NCBI RefSeq assembly: GCF_000715075.1
Contig: NC_134080.1
Span: 34,638,758-34,702,757 of the forward strand
Length of the DNA stretch: 64,000 nucleotides
Direction of reading: 5' to 3'
From: Nicotiana tabacum
Lineage: Eukaryota; Streptophyta; Magnoliopsida; Solanales; Solanaceae
The stretch's first letter is position 1, and the number at the start of each line of letters is the position of its first letter. The notes under the pieces were generated by a model that searched no databases, had not been told where the DNA came from, and saw only the letters and a program-made list of their open reading frames with translations. The position numbers and the translations under genes are program-made. Shown piece after piece: positions 1-12,059 of this stretch.

Positions 1-53
1 TATTTGTGTATGCTTATAAATTAAATGATGATGCATATGCACTATTTTGAAGG

Positions 54-56
<3 letters not shown>

Positions 57-100
<44 letters not shown>
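57..100. repeat. (TA)n microsatellite
   Basis: An uninterrupted alternating T/A run. It lies just beyond the truncated end of the minus-strand gypsy element, so it marks or follows the break in that element. Confidence 0.95.
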
Positions 101-102
<2 letters not shown>

Positions 103-135
103 AAATATGAGGAAAAAATTGGGTATCAACAAGTA

Positions 136-1428
136 TAAACCTCACATGACACCCAATACAGATAATGCCTTCATATCTTATAAGCATGAACAATCGCGAC
201 TAACTCAAAATCATGTACAGGGTAATTCTTCACATGAATCTTCAGCTGACGCAAAGCATATGCAATAATCCGCCCCTCCTGCATCAATACACAACCCAAG
301 CCAACGCGTGAAGCATCGCAATACACCATATACATCCCCAAACTGGAAGGCAACACTATAACTTGTGCTATAGTCAAAGCTGCCTTGAGCTTCTGAAAGC
401 TGGCCTTACAATCATCGGACCAACGGAACGGAGCACCCTCCTAGGTAAATCTAGTCAGAGATGCTGCAATGGATGAAAAACCCTGCATAAATCGGCGATA
501 ATAACCTGCTAACCCCCGGAAACTCCTGATCTCAGTCACCAAAGTGGGACGAGGCCAACTCTGAACTACCTCAATCTTCTTGGGGTCCACATTGCCAAAA
601 CTCACACTTGGAGAACTTAGCATTCAGCTTCTTTTCTCGCAATGTCTGAAGTACCACTCTCAAATACTGCTCATGCTCCCCCAGGCTACGTGAGTAAATC
701 AAGATGTCATCAATGAAGACAATAACAAAGGAATCAATATAAGGCCTGAACACTCTATTCATCAAATCCATAAATGCCGCCAGGGCATTAGTCAAGCCGA
801 AGGACATCACCAGGAACTCATAATGGCCATACCTAGTACGGAAAGCAGTCTTCGGAACATCCGAGTCTCGAATCTTCAACTGATGATACCCTGATCTCAA
901 GTCGATCTTAGAGAACACCCTAGCACCCTGCAACTGGTCAAACAAATCATCAATATGCAGCAACGGGTATTTATTCTTGATGGTAACTTTATTCAACTGG
1001 TGGTAATCAATGCACATCTGCATAGTTCCATCTTTCTTCTTCACAAATAACACTAGTGCACCCCAAGGTGATACACTTGGTCTGACAAACCCCTTTGCTA
1101 AAAACTCCTCAAGTTGATCCTTCAACTCTTTCGGAGCCATACGGTATAGTGGGATAGATATAGGCTGGGTACCTGGAGCCAAATTAATACAGAAATTAAA
1201 ATTACGATCTAGTGGCATGCCTGGAAGGTCAGAAGGAAACACATCGACAAATTCTCGGACTACTGGCACTGAATCAATCATCAGAGACTCTACAGTGGTA
1301 TCCCGAACATAAGCTACATAAGCCAAACAATCCTTCTCGACCATATGTCGAGCCTTCATAAAAGAGATGACACGACTAGCTGTACTAACAGAGGAACCCT
1401 TCCAATCCAATCTCGGCAACTCTAGCAT
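136..1428 (-). pseudogene. gypsy pol remnant: reverse transcriptase and start of RNase H
   Basis: The main open part is 571-1428. It carries the reverse transcriptase fingers and palm, with a YHQLNKV block, the [13 protein letters not shown] block and an FIDD catalytic motif where YxDD-type is usual. Reading continues in another frame at 441-623 with the connection segment (SFRGLAGYYRRFM), and in a third piece at 171-377 with the RNase H start ([12 protein letters not shown]). The frame changes between these pieces mean no functional product. A stop follows shortly after the AIVHAYKI stretch and the RNase H domain is cut off. Protease lies upstream at 1483-1776. Confidence 0.88.
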
Positions 1429-1482
1429 CGCTAAAGTAACAGTTTTGGCATGTCAATTAAGGATGTCGTGATGTGGGGATAA

Positions 1483-1776
1483 CTAGTCCATGCCTAGGAT
1501 GACCTCAAAGTCGGTCATATCAAGCAATAGAAGATATGATCTAGTCTCGTAACTACAGAATATGGCTACACAGGACCGATAGATCCGATCCACAACCACA
1601 GAATCACCCATAATAGTGAACACATAAATATGAGTACCCAAGGACTTACGAGGAATATCCAGGAAATGAGCAAACAGAGAGGATACATATGAATAGGTAG
1701 ATCCTAGATCAAATAACACCAAAGCATCCCAACCGCAGACAGAAATAATACTTGTGATCATGGCATCTGAGGCCAA
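1483..1776 (-). pseudogene. gypsy aspartic protease remnant
   Basis: A 97-codon open segment resembles the retropepsin domain of gypsy elements. The active-site region reads LFDLGSTYSYVS, where the family has D-S/T-G; here the middle residue is leucine, so catalysis would probably be lost. It also has the downstream VILGMD end typical of the domain. It lies between the zinc-knuckle part of gag and the reverse transcriptase, as expected, but is separated from both by stops. Confidence 0.8.
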
Positions 1777-1962
1777 TGCATCTGGTCTAGCCGGAAAAGC
1801 ATAGAATCTAGTTGGAGCGCCGGTTGGCTGGCCCCCGCCTGACTGAACAGTAGTTGGATGACCTCTCCCTACTTGGACTCCACCTCTAGGACGGTCCCTA
1901 CCAGTCTACCCTCCGCCTCTAGGCGACCGGACAGCCAGTGTTGTAATCATGGGTTGTTGGCC

Positions 1963-3394
1963 CTACTGCACTGCCTTGCCTCGAAGCCTGGGGCAGTATC
2001 TCCTCATGTGACTAAGATCCCCGCACTCGAAACAACCTCTCGGTGTAGTGATCTGCTGCCCTGATATCTGACCCTGATGGCCTGAAGACCCACTAGAAGA
2101 AGCCTGAATAGCTAGTGGGCAATATGAACTCTCTGGCATGACACTGAAATAGGAGCTAGAAGAACCCTGGTGGCTTGAGTACCCACTGGAAGAACCCTGG
2201 ATGGCTGGTGGGCGGTAAGAACTCTCTAGCATGGCACTGAAATAGGGGCGTGCTGGAGCACCTCGAGGAGGTGGTGGTGCTGAATATGGGGGCCTGCTAG
2301 GCTGACCCCTCCCAAACTAACCTCTGCCCCTAGCTGGAGCACCTCTAAACTCTACATAGAAATAGGCCCTCTTGTCCTGCTGCATCTTCTCTCTACCCCT
2401 CTAACGGCAACCCTCAATCCTCCGACCAATCACCACTACCAGCTGATAAGGAGTCCCTATCTCAACCTCTCGGGCTATATTAGCCCTAATACCGAAGTAC
2501 AACACTGCAACAAACCTCCGCACTCTCTCTGCGTCAGTAGGAAGTATCATAAGTGCATGGCGGGACAACTTAAAAAACCTCGCCTCATAATCGGTCACTG
2601 GCATCTGACCCTGCTCGAGCTGCTCAAACTGATACCGCAACTCTTTCCTCTCAGAGGATGGAATATACCTATCCAAAGAAAGGTTGTGTGAATTTGCCTC
2701 AAGTCAAGGGAGGAGAACCCTCTCGTCTACCAAGAAGATAAGACTGCCACTATCTACGGTCTCTGCCCTCCAACTGGAAAGTAGTGAAATCCACCCCATG
2801 AGACTCAAATATCCTCATGTTGTGCAGTCTATCCCTGCACATATCAATAAAGTCTTGGTCATCCTCATGACGCTCGCCTCGAAAGACAGGAGGGTGTAAT
2901 CTAGTCCACCTATCCAATAGCTTCTACAGCTCGTCGTTCGTAGCTGGTCTAGGCTTAGGTGCAGCTGTTGCAACTGGCTGGGCTCCGCCCACGGGTAGTG
3001 CACCCAGAGTTTGATATACTGCAGCTGCATGGCCAAGATCTTGGGTAGTAGGGGTCTGTGCTCCCCATCCCGCCTGAGATGTGGCTGGTTCTGTTGGAAA
3101 TAAACCAGCGTGGGTCATAGAATCCATGAACCGAAGCATACGGCCCATGACCTCCTGAAAGCCCGACATTGTCATGAAATCTACCGGGGAAGGCTCTGCT
3201 GTAGTAACCTCGCCTTGCTCCTCAATGATGGGATCCTCTACTAGATCTGGTGGTGGTGTAACTGAGGCAACTCCGGGACGTCCTCGTCCCCTACCTCGGG
3301 CCGGTAGCCTCCCCGAACCTTTGACTCGACCTCTAGCAAAAGGGGGAGCAGCTCTTCCAGGGTTTGAAATGTCTGCTACATGCGTTCTCACCAT
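1963..3394 (-). pseudogene. gypsy gag remnant (capsid domain and CCHC knuckle)
   Basis: The ATG at 3394 opens a 156-codon segment with a basic, Gly/Arg/Pro-rich N-terminus. It ends at a stop at 2924. Capsid-like sequence continues in other frames, including the stretch FEQLEQGQMPVTDYEARF within 2401-2676. A serine/glycine-rich region follows and then a CCHC zinc knuckle (CFECGDLSHMRRYC) near 1990-2035. At least one nonsense codon and frameshifts separate the pieces. In an intact element Gag would form the particle and bind the RNA through the knuckle. Confidence 0.85.
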
Positions 3395-3570
3395 CTGTGA
3401 GATAATAAGAGAGAGAATTTAGTATACCATCAACTTCACGATAAAAGATGAGCAAAAAGTAGTTTCCTAACACCCCATAGCCCCTCGAAGATAAGTACAG
3501 ATATCTCCGTACCGATCCGCAAGGCTCTATTAGGTCTGCCCATAACTTGTGAGACCTACGTGAACCTAGG

Positions 3571-3582
3571 GCTCTGATACCA
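3571..3582 (-). promoter_or_regulatory. Primer binding site, tRNA-iMet type
   Basis: On the minus strand the sequence is TGGTATCAGAGC, complementary to the 3' end of plant initiator tRNA-Met. It starts 3 bases from the LTR end at 3586. This sets the element's orientation and the inner LTR boundary. Confidence 0.9.
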
Positions 3583-4237
3583 TATTATCACGACCCAACT
3601 TCATGGCAGGCTATGATGGCATCCAGCACCGTTGCTAGATAAGCCAACAAGGAACAACTTAGTGATTTCCCATCTTTATTAAGCAATCCCAACAACTAAC
3701 TTTACTTAATTTAAAGCATTTGATAAATAACAGATTTTCAAGGCAAACAAAGGCAGAAACAACTAAAGGAAATCATAACTATAGAAATACAATCCAAAAA
3801 TCGTAAGTCTACTAATATGTGCCGAGATCTAGTGTCACAAGTATGTGGGCAATTAGTAGAATATACAAATGATGACTATCCTACTGCCTATACTAGAATA
3901 GACAAAAAAGAGACTCCGGCATGCTGCTGAATGGCTCAGAAGGGGGAAACTCACCGTGAAATCTCGGTCCAATATCAAGTATGCGGACCAGACAGGTAAC
4001 TATATGCACTTGTCTCAGATCTTGTACAATTAAGTACAGAAGTGTAGTATGAGTACATAAACAATATGTACCCAGTAAGTATCCAGTCTAACCTCAAAGA
4101 AGTAGTGACGAGGGGTCGACTTGACACTCACTAAGGCTGACAATAATATATGAAAAGGTTATGCTAAGCATGGATTGCGTGAATAATACTGAAAAGTCAA
4201 ACAGGAAATAATAAGTCCTTTCACAAATATAAATTTA

Positions 4238-6850
4238 TGTAATGACCCGGCCGGTCGTTTTGAGAGTTAAAGCCCCAATCCCCTATTAAATACTTCCCCC
4301 GTATCTATTTCTACTATTGTAACTTGCCGGGAGGTTCATTTTGGTTTTTGGAAGTGTTTGGGACACTTAGTCCCTAAAACAGAGGCTAAAGACTTAAAAT
4401 TTGGACCGAAGTCAGAACTGTATGAACACAAATATGGAATGGAGTTCCATCAATTTCGTTAGCTCTGTTGAGTGATTTTGGGCATAGGGGCATATCCGGA
4501 TTGTGTTTTTGAGGTCCGTAGCTCATTTTGGTTTGAAATGGCGAAAGTCGAATTTTTTGAGTTTTGGGCCGGTAGTGGAATTTTTGATATCGGAGTCAGA
4601 ATTCTATTCCGAAAGTTGGATTAGGTCCGTAGTATTGAATATAACTTGCGTGCAAAATTTGAGGTCAATCAGACGTGGTTTGATAGGTTTCGGCATCGGT
4701 TGTGGAAATTTAAAGTTTGAAGTTCTTTAAGTTTGAATTGGAGGGTGATTCATGATTTTAGCGTTGTTTGACATGATTTGAGGGCTCGACTAAGTTCGTA
4801 TGGTACTTTAGGACTTGGTGGCATATTTAGTTGAGGTCCCGGGGGCCTCGAGTGTGTTTCGAATGCTTAACGGATTGAAATTTGGACTTATGCAATTGTT
4901 GAGATTTGCTGGTTTCTGGTGTTTTCACACCTGCGGAGGGAAGACCGCAGGTGTGGACTCGCATGTGCGAAAGATCAGGCACAAAAACGGATTTGGAAGG
5001 ATTGGTCAGGGGTCGCAGGTTCGAGGGAAACGCCGCTCCAGGACCCATAGAAGTGGAAGAAGACCGCATAAGCCGACATGGGCCCGCAGGTGCGCACGCA
5101 CAGGTGCGGCTAATTGTCCGTAGATGCGGACCCAGTCCCTTAAGTGATTTTCTGCACCTGTGATGGAAATTCTGCAGGTGCGATGAGAAGTCCGCAGATG
5201 CGGAATAACTAGGCAGAAAAGGGCTAAATGCGAATGTTTGATTTCATTCTCTATTTTTGGACCTAGAGAGCTCGAATTGAGGCAAAATTTCAAGGGATTT
5301 TCAGAGGAAGCTTGTGAGTAAAGATTCCTTACTTAGTTTTGGCAATATTTCATTAATCTATTATTGTTTTCTTCATTTAATCAAGGATTTTGAGTGAGAA
5401 AGTTGGGAAAATAGGGGAAAAGTTTCCTAATCGAATTTCTGAATTTTGAGTGGGATTTATACCTCGAATTTGGATAATTTTGGTACGAGTGAACTCGTGA
5501 GTGAATGGGTGTTCATAATTTGTGACTTTTACCCGATTCTGAGACGTGGGCCCAGGGAAGCTTTTTTGACGTTTTTTAATTTCTTTCCTTACCTTTGCTT
5601 TCGTTAGCTAGATTAGTTTCTTGTCGCTATATTTATGTATGTAATTGGTTTTGGCTAGATTTGGGCCATCCGGAGCCGGATATTCGTGGAAAGAGCATTT
5701 TGACAAATTGATTTAGCTAGGTTCGAGGTAAGTGGCTTGCCTAACCTTATGTTGGGGAACTCCCCATAGAATTTGGTATTGTTTGATATATGAGCGCCGT
5801 GTACGTGAGGTGACAAGTACGTACACGGGTTATTTGTTGTAAAACTCTATTTTTTACTAAGTCATAACATGTTTCTCCTTGTTTGAACTACGCTAGCATA
5901 TGTAACTACTTTGTTTAGATTAGAAAAGCATGCCTATTTTAACTGCCTATTTGAACTCTGTGCAATATGTTTAGTGAAATTACCTGTTTTCTTTGACGTG
6001 AACTTAGTTTAAACTATAGATTTCCTTACTGTAACTGTTGTTTATATTGGTTGAGCTGCATATTTACTTTGGGACTGCAGAATAGTATTCCAGGAGATCC
6101 CCATGTACTGCATATTTACTTTGAGACTACAGAACGGTATTCCGGGAGATCCCCTAGCACTGCATATTTACTTTAGGACTACAGAACGGTATTCCGGGAG
6201 ATCCCCCTACATATTTATGTTTGGAACTACGGGATGATATCCCGGGAGATCCCATGTTGTTATTACTGTGTTCTGAGCTGTTGGCTTCATTGAATTCTAT
6301 TCCTGTTAGATTTTCGTATTTATTTTACTGTAATATTTCTTTCTGTCTTATTTCATTATATTTATACTTGCAGGGCCCTGATCTAATCTCGTCACTAATC
6401 GACCGAGGTTAGGCTTGGCACTTACTAGGTACCGTTGTGGTGTACTCATGCCCTTTCCTGCACATATTTTTCCGTGTGCAGATCCAGGTGCTAACTATCA
6501 GCCTCGAGTCTAGTTGTGTGGTTGCTGCTTCAGGAGACTTCAAGGTATATCTGATCGCGTCTGCAGACCTCGGAGTCCCCTTCTATCCCCTTGTATTAAA
6601 TTTCCCCCTTGTTTTCTTCAGACATTAATGTATAGAGCAGATAGAAACTCTTAGAAGCTTGTGATTTGCGACATTCTTGGTTTTGGGAAAATGATTATTG
6701 TACATGCCGAGTGGCACCGTTTCTGCTTATTAGCAATATCTCTTAGCTGTCATATTTGTGTTTTCATTTTATTTCCGCAATATTAGGCTTACCTAGTCAT
6801 AGAGACTAGGTGTCGTCACAGTTCACGGAGGGAGAAACTGGGTCGTGACA
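4238..6850 (+). mobile_element. Solo LTR (2.61 kb) of a related gypsy family
   Basis: It begins TGTAATGACCCGGCCGGTCG and ends GGGTCGTGACA, the same terminal style as the LTR it sits in, but in the opposite orientation. The flanks are ATTTA (4233-4237) and ATTTC (6851-6855), a 5 bp target duplication with one mismatch. No internal region follows, so the element was reduced by LTR-LTR recombination. It contains a GC-rich palindromic block at 4921-5215, a perfect 10 bp hairpin stem at 5797-5828 and about four tandem copies of a roughly 60 bp unit at 6058-6252. Confidence 0.88.
6058..6252 (+). repeat. Tandem repeat, about four units of 55-63 bp, inside the solo LTR
   Basis: Each unit has the order ATATTTAC, then GACTACAGAAC, then TATTCCGGGAGATCCCC, with unit-specific substitutions. 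The fourth copy is shorter and more diverged (GATATCCCGGGAGATCCC). Confidence 0.85.
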
Positions 6851-8869
6851 ATTTCAAATTCGGTATTATCATTTAACATTTTACATTTCAAGGTATTCAA
6901 GCAATATAAATCATGGAAGCTTCCAAAGAATTATCAAGCACAAGTTATGTCGAGGTCGTACGACCCAATCCAACATAATATTTAAAATGTGCACTGTCGG
7001 AGGGTAGAAAGATGCGAACCATAGATGTATCTATTTACTACCAAGGCGCTCGGCCCGATCCACAAATAGCAATTATTTTTAAGGAAAACACAAATTTCTC
7101 ATTTACAGTCAAGTACTCCATTCAATTCTTCAAATAAGTGAATTTAACCTTTTACGAATTCTCTTATCAAATCCAAACATGATTCAAGTAATTAAATTAG
7201 CAAGTAAGGGCACAAACATTTCAAGTAAAGCATGATACAGGTCCTAAACTACCCGAACAATAGCATAATAGTAGCTACTTACGGACTCTCGTCACCTCGT
7301 ACGTACGTAGCCTCCCCACAAATAGGTATACACGTTTATTTAATTCACCTACGGGTTTAATTCCCTCTTACAAAGTTAGAAAGGAGACTTACCTCATCCT
7401 AAAGCCTACTTCCAAATTCAAGAGTGTGCTCAAACCCTCAAATCGGAGCCGAACAAATTTGAAACTATTCAAATAGTGTAAAAACTAATCAATATATGTT
7501 CAAAAATTTACATTCTAACTATTTAAGTGATTACCCAACCCTAGATGTAAGGTTTCTAAAATTCACCTCCAGGCCTACGTGCCCGAATTCCGAAAATGTT
7601 CGAAGCAATTTGTTACCCATACCCTAAGGAACATAAATATATGATTTATACTAAGTACCATAATCAATTTCGTGGTCAAATCTCTTTTTTTTTATCAAAA
7701 ACCTAGGTTTTCCTCTAAACCCTTGATTTTCAAAAAATTTCATGTTAAAATATAACCATAATCTATGTATTAAACTCACATTAAGTAGGAATTACTTACC
7801 TCAAAGTGTTAGGTGAAATCCCCTCTCTAAGAGCTTCAAGAATCGCCCCAAAACGAATAAATGAGCTAAAAATGCCTAAGTCCCATATTAAATGAGGCAC
7901 ACTGCCTCAGCGATTTTCGCACTTGCGGTCAAAGGGCCGCACCTGCGCCCTCACTTCTGCGAATAAAAGTCCGCTTCTGCAGAAAAGGCCTGGGCCGGCT
8001 GGCGTCGCACCTGTGGACGGGCACCACTTCTGCGGTCCCGCTTCTGCTGAGGATGGGCCGCATCTGCGGAACCTAGGCTGCCCTTCCTTGGCCGCTTCTG
8101 TGAGGCTTGGCTCGCACCTACGACGGGCCAAGTGCAGGTGCGATTATGACAGATCTGGTGCATTCAGTTGTTGTTCCAAATTCTCAACTTGGTCCGAGCC
8201 TCGTCCGATTGGTCCTCGGGGCCCCCGGGGTCCCACCCGATCATACCAACAAACTAGAATCATAAAACAGACTCACTCGAACTCTCGAAATGCCCGAAAC
8301 AACATTAAAACTAAGAATCACACCCTAAAACCAATTGAATCAAACTTAAGAACTTTAAGTTCTTCAATTTACTTCCAATGCGCCCAAACGTACTTATACT
8401 ACTCGAAATGACACCAAAATTTGTGTGCAAGTATTAAATAACATTACGGAACTATTCCCGATCTCAAAAGTTTGTTTGGACCTCGATATCACAAAAATCC
8501 GCTCCAAACCAAATTTAAAAAACTTTCAAAACCTTCAAGAACCAACTTTCACTATTAGGCGCTGAAACGCTCCCGGGCCATCCAAAACCCGATCCGAACA
8601 TACTCCCAAGTCCAAAATCATCATACAAACCTATTGGAACCATTAAATCCCGATTCCGAGGCCGTTTACTCAAAATGTTGACCGAAGTTAAACTTAGCCT
8701 TTTAAGCCATCCTTAAGGAACCAAGTGTTCCGATTTCAATCCAAACTCTTCCAAATTCCGAACTACCCATCCCTGCAAGTCATAAATTAGTAAAAACAAG
8801 TACGGTAAGTCCCATTTAGGGGAATGGTATTCTAGAAAGCAAAACGACTGGTCGGGTCGTTACATCCAT

Positions 8870-10542
8870 TGCCCCCCCCCCCCAGTTCCTGGACCATCTA
8901 CCATTTGAGTCTCTCCTGAATTTGATGTACCTGTTTCCTGAAACTTTTGATTACCTCCAGTTATTTCTTCTGTGTTCTTCAATTGCATCAAAGGTGTTTC
9001 CTATTGTTATTGCTCTCCTCACTTGCCAATATAACAGCATCTGAGATTTGCCTTTATCTGTCCCTACTTGTTGCTTCTTTATGGCTTGCTGTATCTCATT
9101 TACATTCTTTGTTGCTTCTCATTCCTCACATTACATTTATTCTGTGTTTCCTGGCCATCAATTGTTCTCTCGTGTCTTTCTTCTACCTGTGCATGACTTT
9201 CCCCACGTTTCTGGTTCATCATCTCCTTATGTGTGCCTCAGTGGCGGATTTAGGGGGGCGCAAGGGTGTTCACCCGAACCCCTTTCGCCGAAAAATTACA
9301 CCGTATATATAAGACAAAATCTGGTTTTTACCTTTATATATTATGTTTTGAATCCCCTTCATACATTCCAAAAGCATGGCTTAGTGGTCAAGGGGGTTCA
9401 AAATCATTATGAGGCCATTGGTTCAATTCCCACAAGCTACAATCTCATTAATTTTTTTAACTTAAGCCTTTTTTGAACCCCCTTACCAAAAGCCTTGCTT
9501 CCGCCACTGCTGTGCCTCCATCATTAGTATTGTGTACTTGTTTTTGTCGTTGCATTGTTTCATTCCTTCTACATTCCTCCATGGTGTGCCCAAAGTTATT
9601 GCACTTTGTGCACAACACCGGTTTCCATTCATATATTACCTTTTGCTCCACTATTTCCCCCCTCTCATTTTCAAACATCACCTTGGAAGGATACTGTTGA
9701 TTTGGAGTCATTTCAACCAGTACCCTTGCAAATGTAGGCCTCTCCTTCTTTGTGGTTGCACTATCATGCAAAGAGAGTTGCCAATTAGACCAAATTTTTT
9801 TGTTAGAGCACTTTTTCCATAATATTTGATATCTAAAGCCATTAAGCGTACCCGCGTGGAATTGGCTCAATTGATTCTTTGGTACACTCCATATTTTGCC
9901 TCCAAGGTTTCACCACAACTGGTTTTCTATCAAACATTTGTACTCCCTCCATCCACTACCTTATTCTGATTCTCTGCCTTATAAAATCTTAACACCCCCT
10001 ACTAATTTGCGCAATTTTGTCAATTCCTAATGTACCCCATATGCGGCGGAAATACCCCTCCATTACAATTTGGGGAAGATTGGAACCAAGCACATGGCAA
10101 ATCGCTGCTCTATTCCAGTATTCTACTTCTTCCTGGATGTCATCCATTATTATTTTCACATTGATTACCCCTTGTTCCCCCTAATGCAAGTCATTATCAG
10201 TTTCCTCTGGGATCGACCTAACAATTTTACTCCATGAAGATCCTAGGGTTTGGGATTTACCTTGTCCTGAGCTTTTCGCCTCCGCTTCTACTAGATCTGC
10301 CCATGATTGTTGTCCCGGTGTTTGAGACAATTCCCTTGTGTGATTGATTCCTACTAGGTAACTATATACTCAATCGGCACCAGTGCTATCCCTTGTAACA
10401 CAATCTGATTTTTAAATTTCTTCGCATCTGCAGTTTGAGGTCTATTCCTTGACTGTTGATTGCCTCCACTTTGTGTGTTTTTTTCCCCTATGGATTTTGT
10501 GTTCCTCTCCATGGTCAGCTTTCACTGAGGAGGAGCGCTCAT
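8870..10542 (-). pseudogene. LINE ORF1-like relic (DUF4283-like plus CCHC knuckle)
   Basis: On the minus strand an ATG at 10542 begins a broken frame. Recognisable parts are EYWNRAAICHVLGSNLPQIV, FDRKPVVVKPWR and SNWQLSLHDSATTKKERPTFA, ending with the CCHC knuckle CTKCNNFGHTMEEC (around 9563-9604). This is the layout of plant LINE ORF1 RNA-binding proteins. Several stops and frame changes occur. A MITE (9239-9509) interrupts the part after the knuckle, and the gypsy LTR cuts it at 8864. No endonuclease or reverse transcriptase ORF2 is seen, so this is only the 5' part. Confidence 0.72.
9239..9509. mobile_element. 271 bp hAT-type MITE with pol III-like boxes
   Basis: Terminal inverted repeats CAGTGGCGGA and TCCGCCACTG are flanked by GTGTGCCT (9231-9238) and CTGTGCCT (9510-9517), an 8 bp duplication with one mismatch, as for hAT elements. 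Inside, TGGCTTAGTGG (9377-9387) and GGTTCAATTCC (9419-9429) resemble the A and B boxes of a tRNA-type pol III promoter. The element is inserted in the LINE ORF1 relic. Confidence 0.82.
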
Positions 10543-10755
10543 TCTAGAGAGAGTTTCCCACTCACTTTTCATACCGTTAGGATGCAAATGTTCACCTTCA
10601 GAATTAGACAAATTAATTAAACTCGAATACCTTTACATACCTAATTAGGTATGTGCCCGTATATATAGTCATGCACAATCTTTTTTTAATCTTATCAACT
10701 TTGATTATCGAATTGTAAAGGAGAGGAGTCCTCTCCCACGTGAAATGGTACTAAC

Positions 10756-11563
10756 CAGTGTTTTAAAAGGCGTGGGCGTAAGGCAAGGTATTTTACATAT
10801 GCCTCAGTGAGGCCTAAGCCCCGAAGCATGGGGTGCAAGCCCCATGGTATTTAATTTTTAATATTTTATAAAATAATATAATTACAGTAAATATTTACAA
10901 ACAAGTAAAATTGCATAAAAATTGAAGAAAACTATAAATATATGAAAAATATATAGACAGAGGTGCTCCATCCCCATAAAAATCTAGTCAAAATAATCTA
11001 TTATATGATACTTACAAGCACAAGTAACTTGAGTCGAAAAGAATAAAGTTTTCTACATGGAGGAACAAAAAGGATGACTAACCTGCAATTTGAACTTTGA
11101 ACTTGCTGCTATGAAGGAGAATATAGTTCTCTTTGTATTTGCAAAAAAATTGAATATTCGTTGCTTTTGCAAGATATTAGCAGACTAGCAGACAAGATAA
11201 ATAATTACAAAAGACCATAAATTAGGGCTTCAATCAATAAAAAAGGTCTTGACTTTTAAATTCAATACATTTCAGTTCCTTTTTAAAACTTTTGAATAAT
11301 TACAAGTTGACTTTCGAGGATTTGGATATCATATGAAGGACTTATTCAACAAATTTTGTTTTAATTTGAAAAAGTCTCTGGGGTTTACGCTTCACTACAA
11401 AAACGTGCCGCAGACGCCGGGGCGTACGCCTCGAACGCCCGGGCGTATGCCCCAAATTGCTGGGCGGACGCCTCTTGAGACTTTTGCCCCACATCATCGC
11501 CTCGGGGCATTTTGGGTGCGCCTCGCCCCAGGGCTCGCCCCAAAAATGCCTTTTAAAACACTG
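10756..11563. mobile_element. 808 bp non-autonomous hAT element
   Basis: It has perfect 16 bp terminal inverted repeats (CAGTGTTTTAAAAGGC and its complement) and a perfect 8 bp target duplication GTACTAAC at 10748-10755 and 11564-11571. Both subterminal regions are GC-rich (GGGCGTACGCC-like words), while the middle is AT-rich. There is no credible reading frame. The perfect termini suggest a fairly young insertion. Confidence 0.92.
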
Positions 11564-11571
11564 GTACTAAC

Positions 11572-12040
11572 AATTAATATATTGGACCAGATACTGATTA
11601 TCTAGGATTTGAAGTTTATAAGTTCCTCCAACAATTTTAAGTTAATAACTGAATTCACAGTCAATATTTATAGATGTTTAATGAATAATTTAAAACAAAT
11701 ATAAAGTTTGAGCAAAAGCTATTGGGTTCCCGGAAACTAGCATCTTACTCTAGATCCGTCACTGTATCGGACATGACCTATAGATGCACAAGCATATGCA
11801 TGCATTTTTCGTATAGGGTTGGATATATCCAATCCAAATATGGCCTAGAAGATAAAGTTCAATGCAAAAGGATTTAAATGCAAAAGGATTGATCAGGGCT
11901 TTGAGATATTGAGACGTTGATCTATAGGCTATCGACGGAGTAATTATAAACTAGATTATCATGGTGAGAAAGCACCAGTAATTAGATGACCGTCTTCATG
12001 CTTCAGAGAAGTTGTATTAGTTGCGTTTGTAAAATGATGG
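11572..12040. other. Intergenic, no feature seen
   Basis: AT-rich sequence between the hAT and CACTA elements. I see no supported gene, RNA or repeat end here. Confidence 0.5.
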
Positions 12041-12059
12041 ACTCACTACTAGAATTCCG

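Larger units (their letters stand above)
128..8864 (-). mobile_element. Ty3/gypsy LTR retrotransposon, Tekay/Del-like, 3'-truncated and nested
   Basis: Read on the minus strand this is 5' LTR, primer site, gag, protease, reverse transcriptase and the beginning of RNase H. The rest of pol, the integrase and the 3' LTR are missing because homology stops near base 128-135. The LTR starts TGTAACGACC at 8864 and ends GGTCGTGATA at 3586. It is interrupted by a solo LTR at 4238-6850. The long LTR, iMet primer site and pol type fit Tekay/Del chromoviruses; the lineage is inferred. The element entered a LINE ORF1 relic lying at 8870-10542. Coding parts have many stops and frame changes, so this is an old dead copy. 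Confidence 0.85.
3586..8864 (-). repeat. 5' LTR of the gypsy element, split by a solo LTR
   Basis: Two pieces, 3586-4237 and 6851-8864, form one LTR of about 2.66 kb once the solo LTR at 4238-6850 is removed. Its minus-strand start and end match the LTR at 19557-22164 closely and that at 4238-6850 more distantly. It holds a GC-rich block of CCGCAnnTGCGG-like palindromes at about 7917-8160 and a hairpin at 7274-7311. No protein-coding content is seen. Confidence 0.85.

Noticed and set aside
4815..5293. Overlapping open frames on both strands in the LTR.
   Set aside because: They come from the GC-rich palindromic cluster; no start context, family motif or conservation in the other LTRs.
9377..9429. 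A tRNA gene.
   Set aside because: A- and B-box-like words only; no cloverleaf could be formed and it lies in a MITE.
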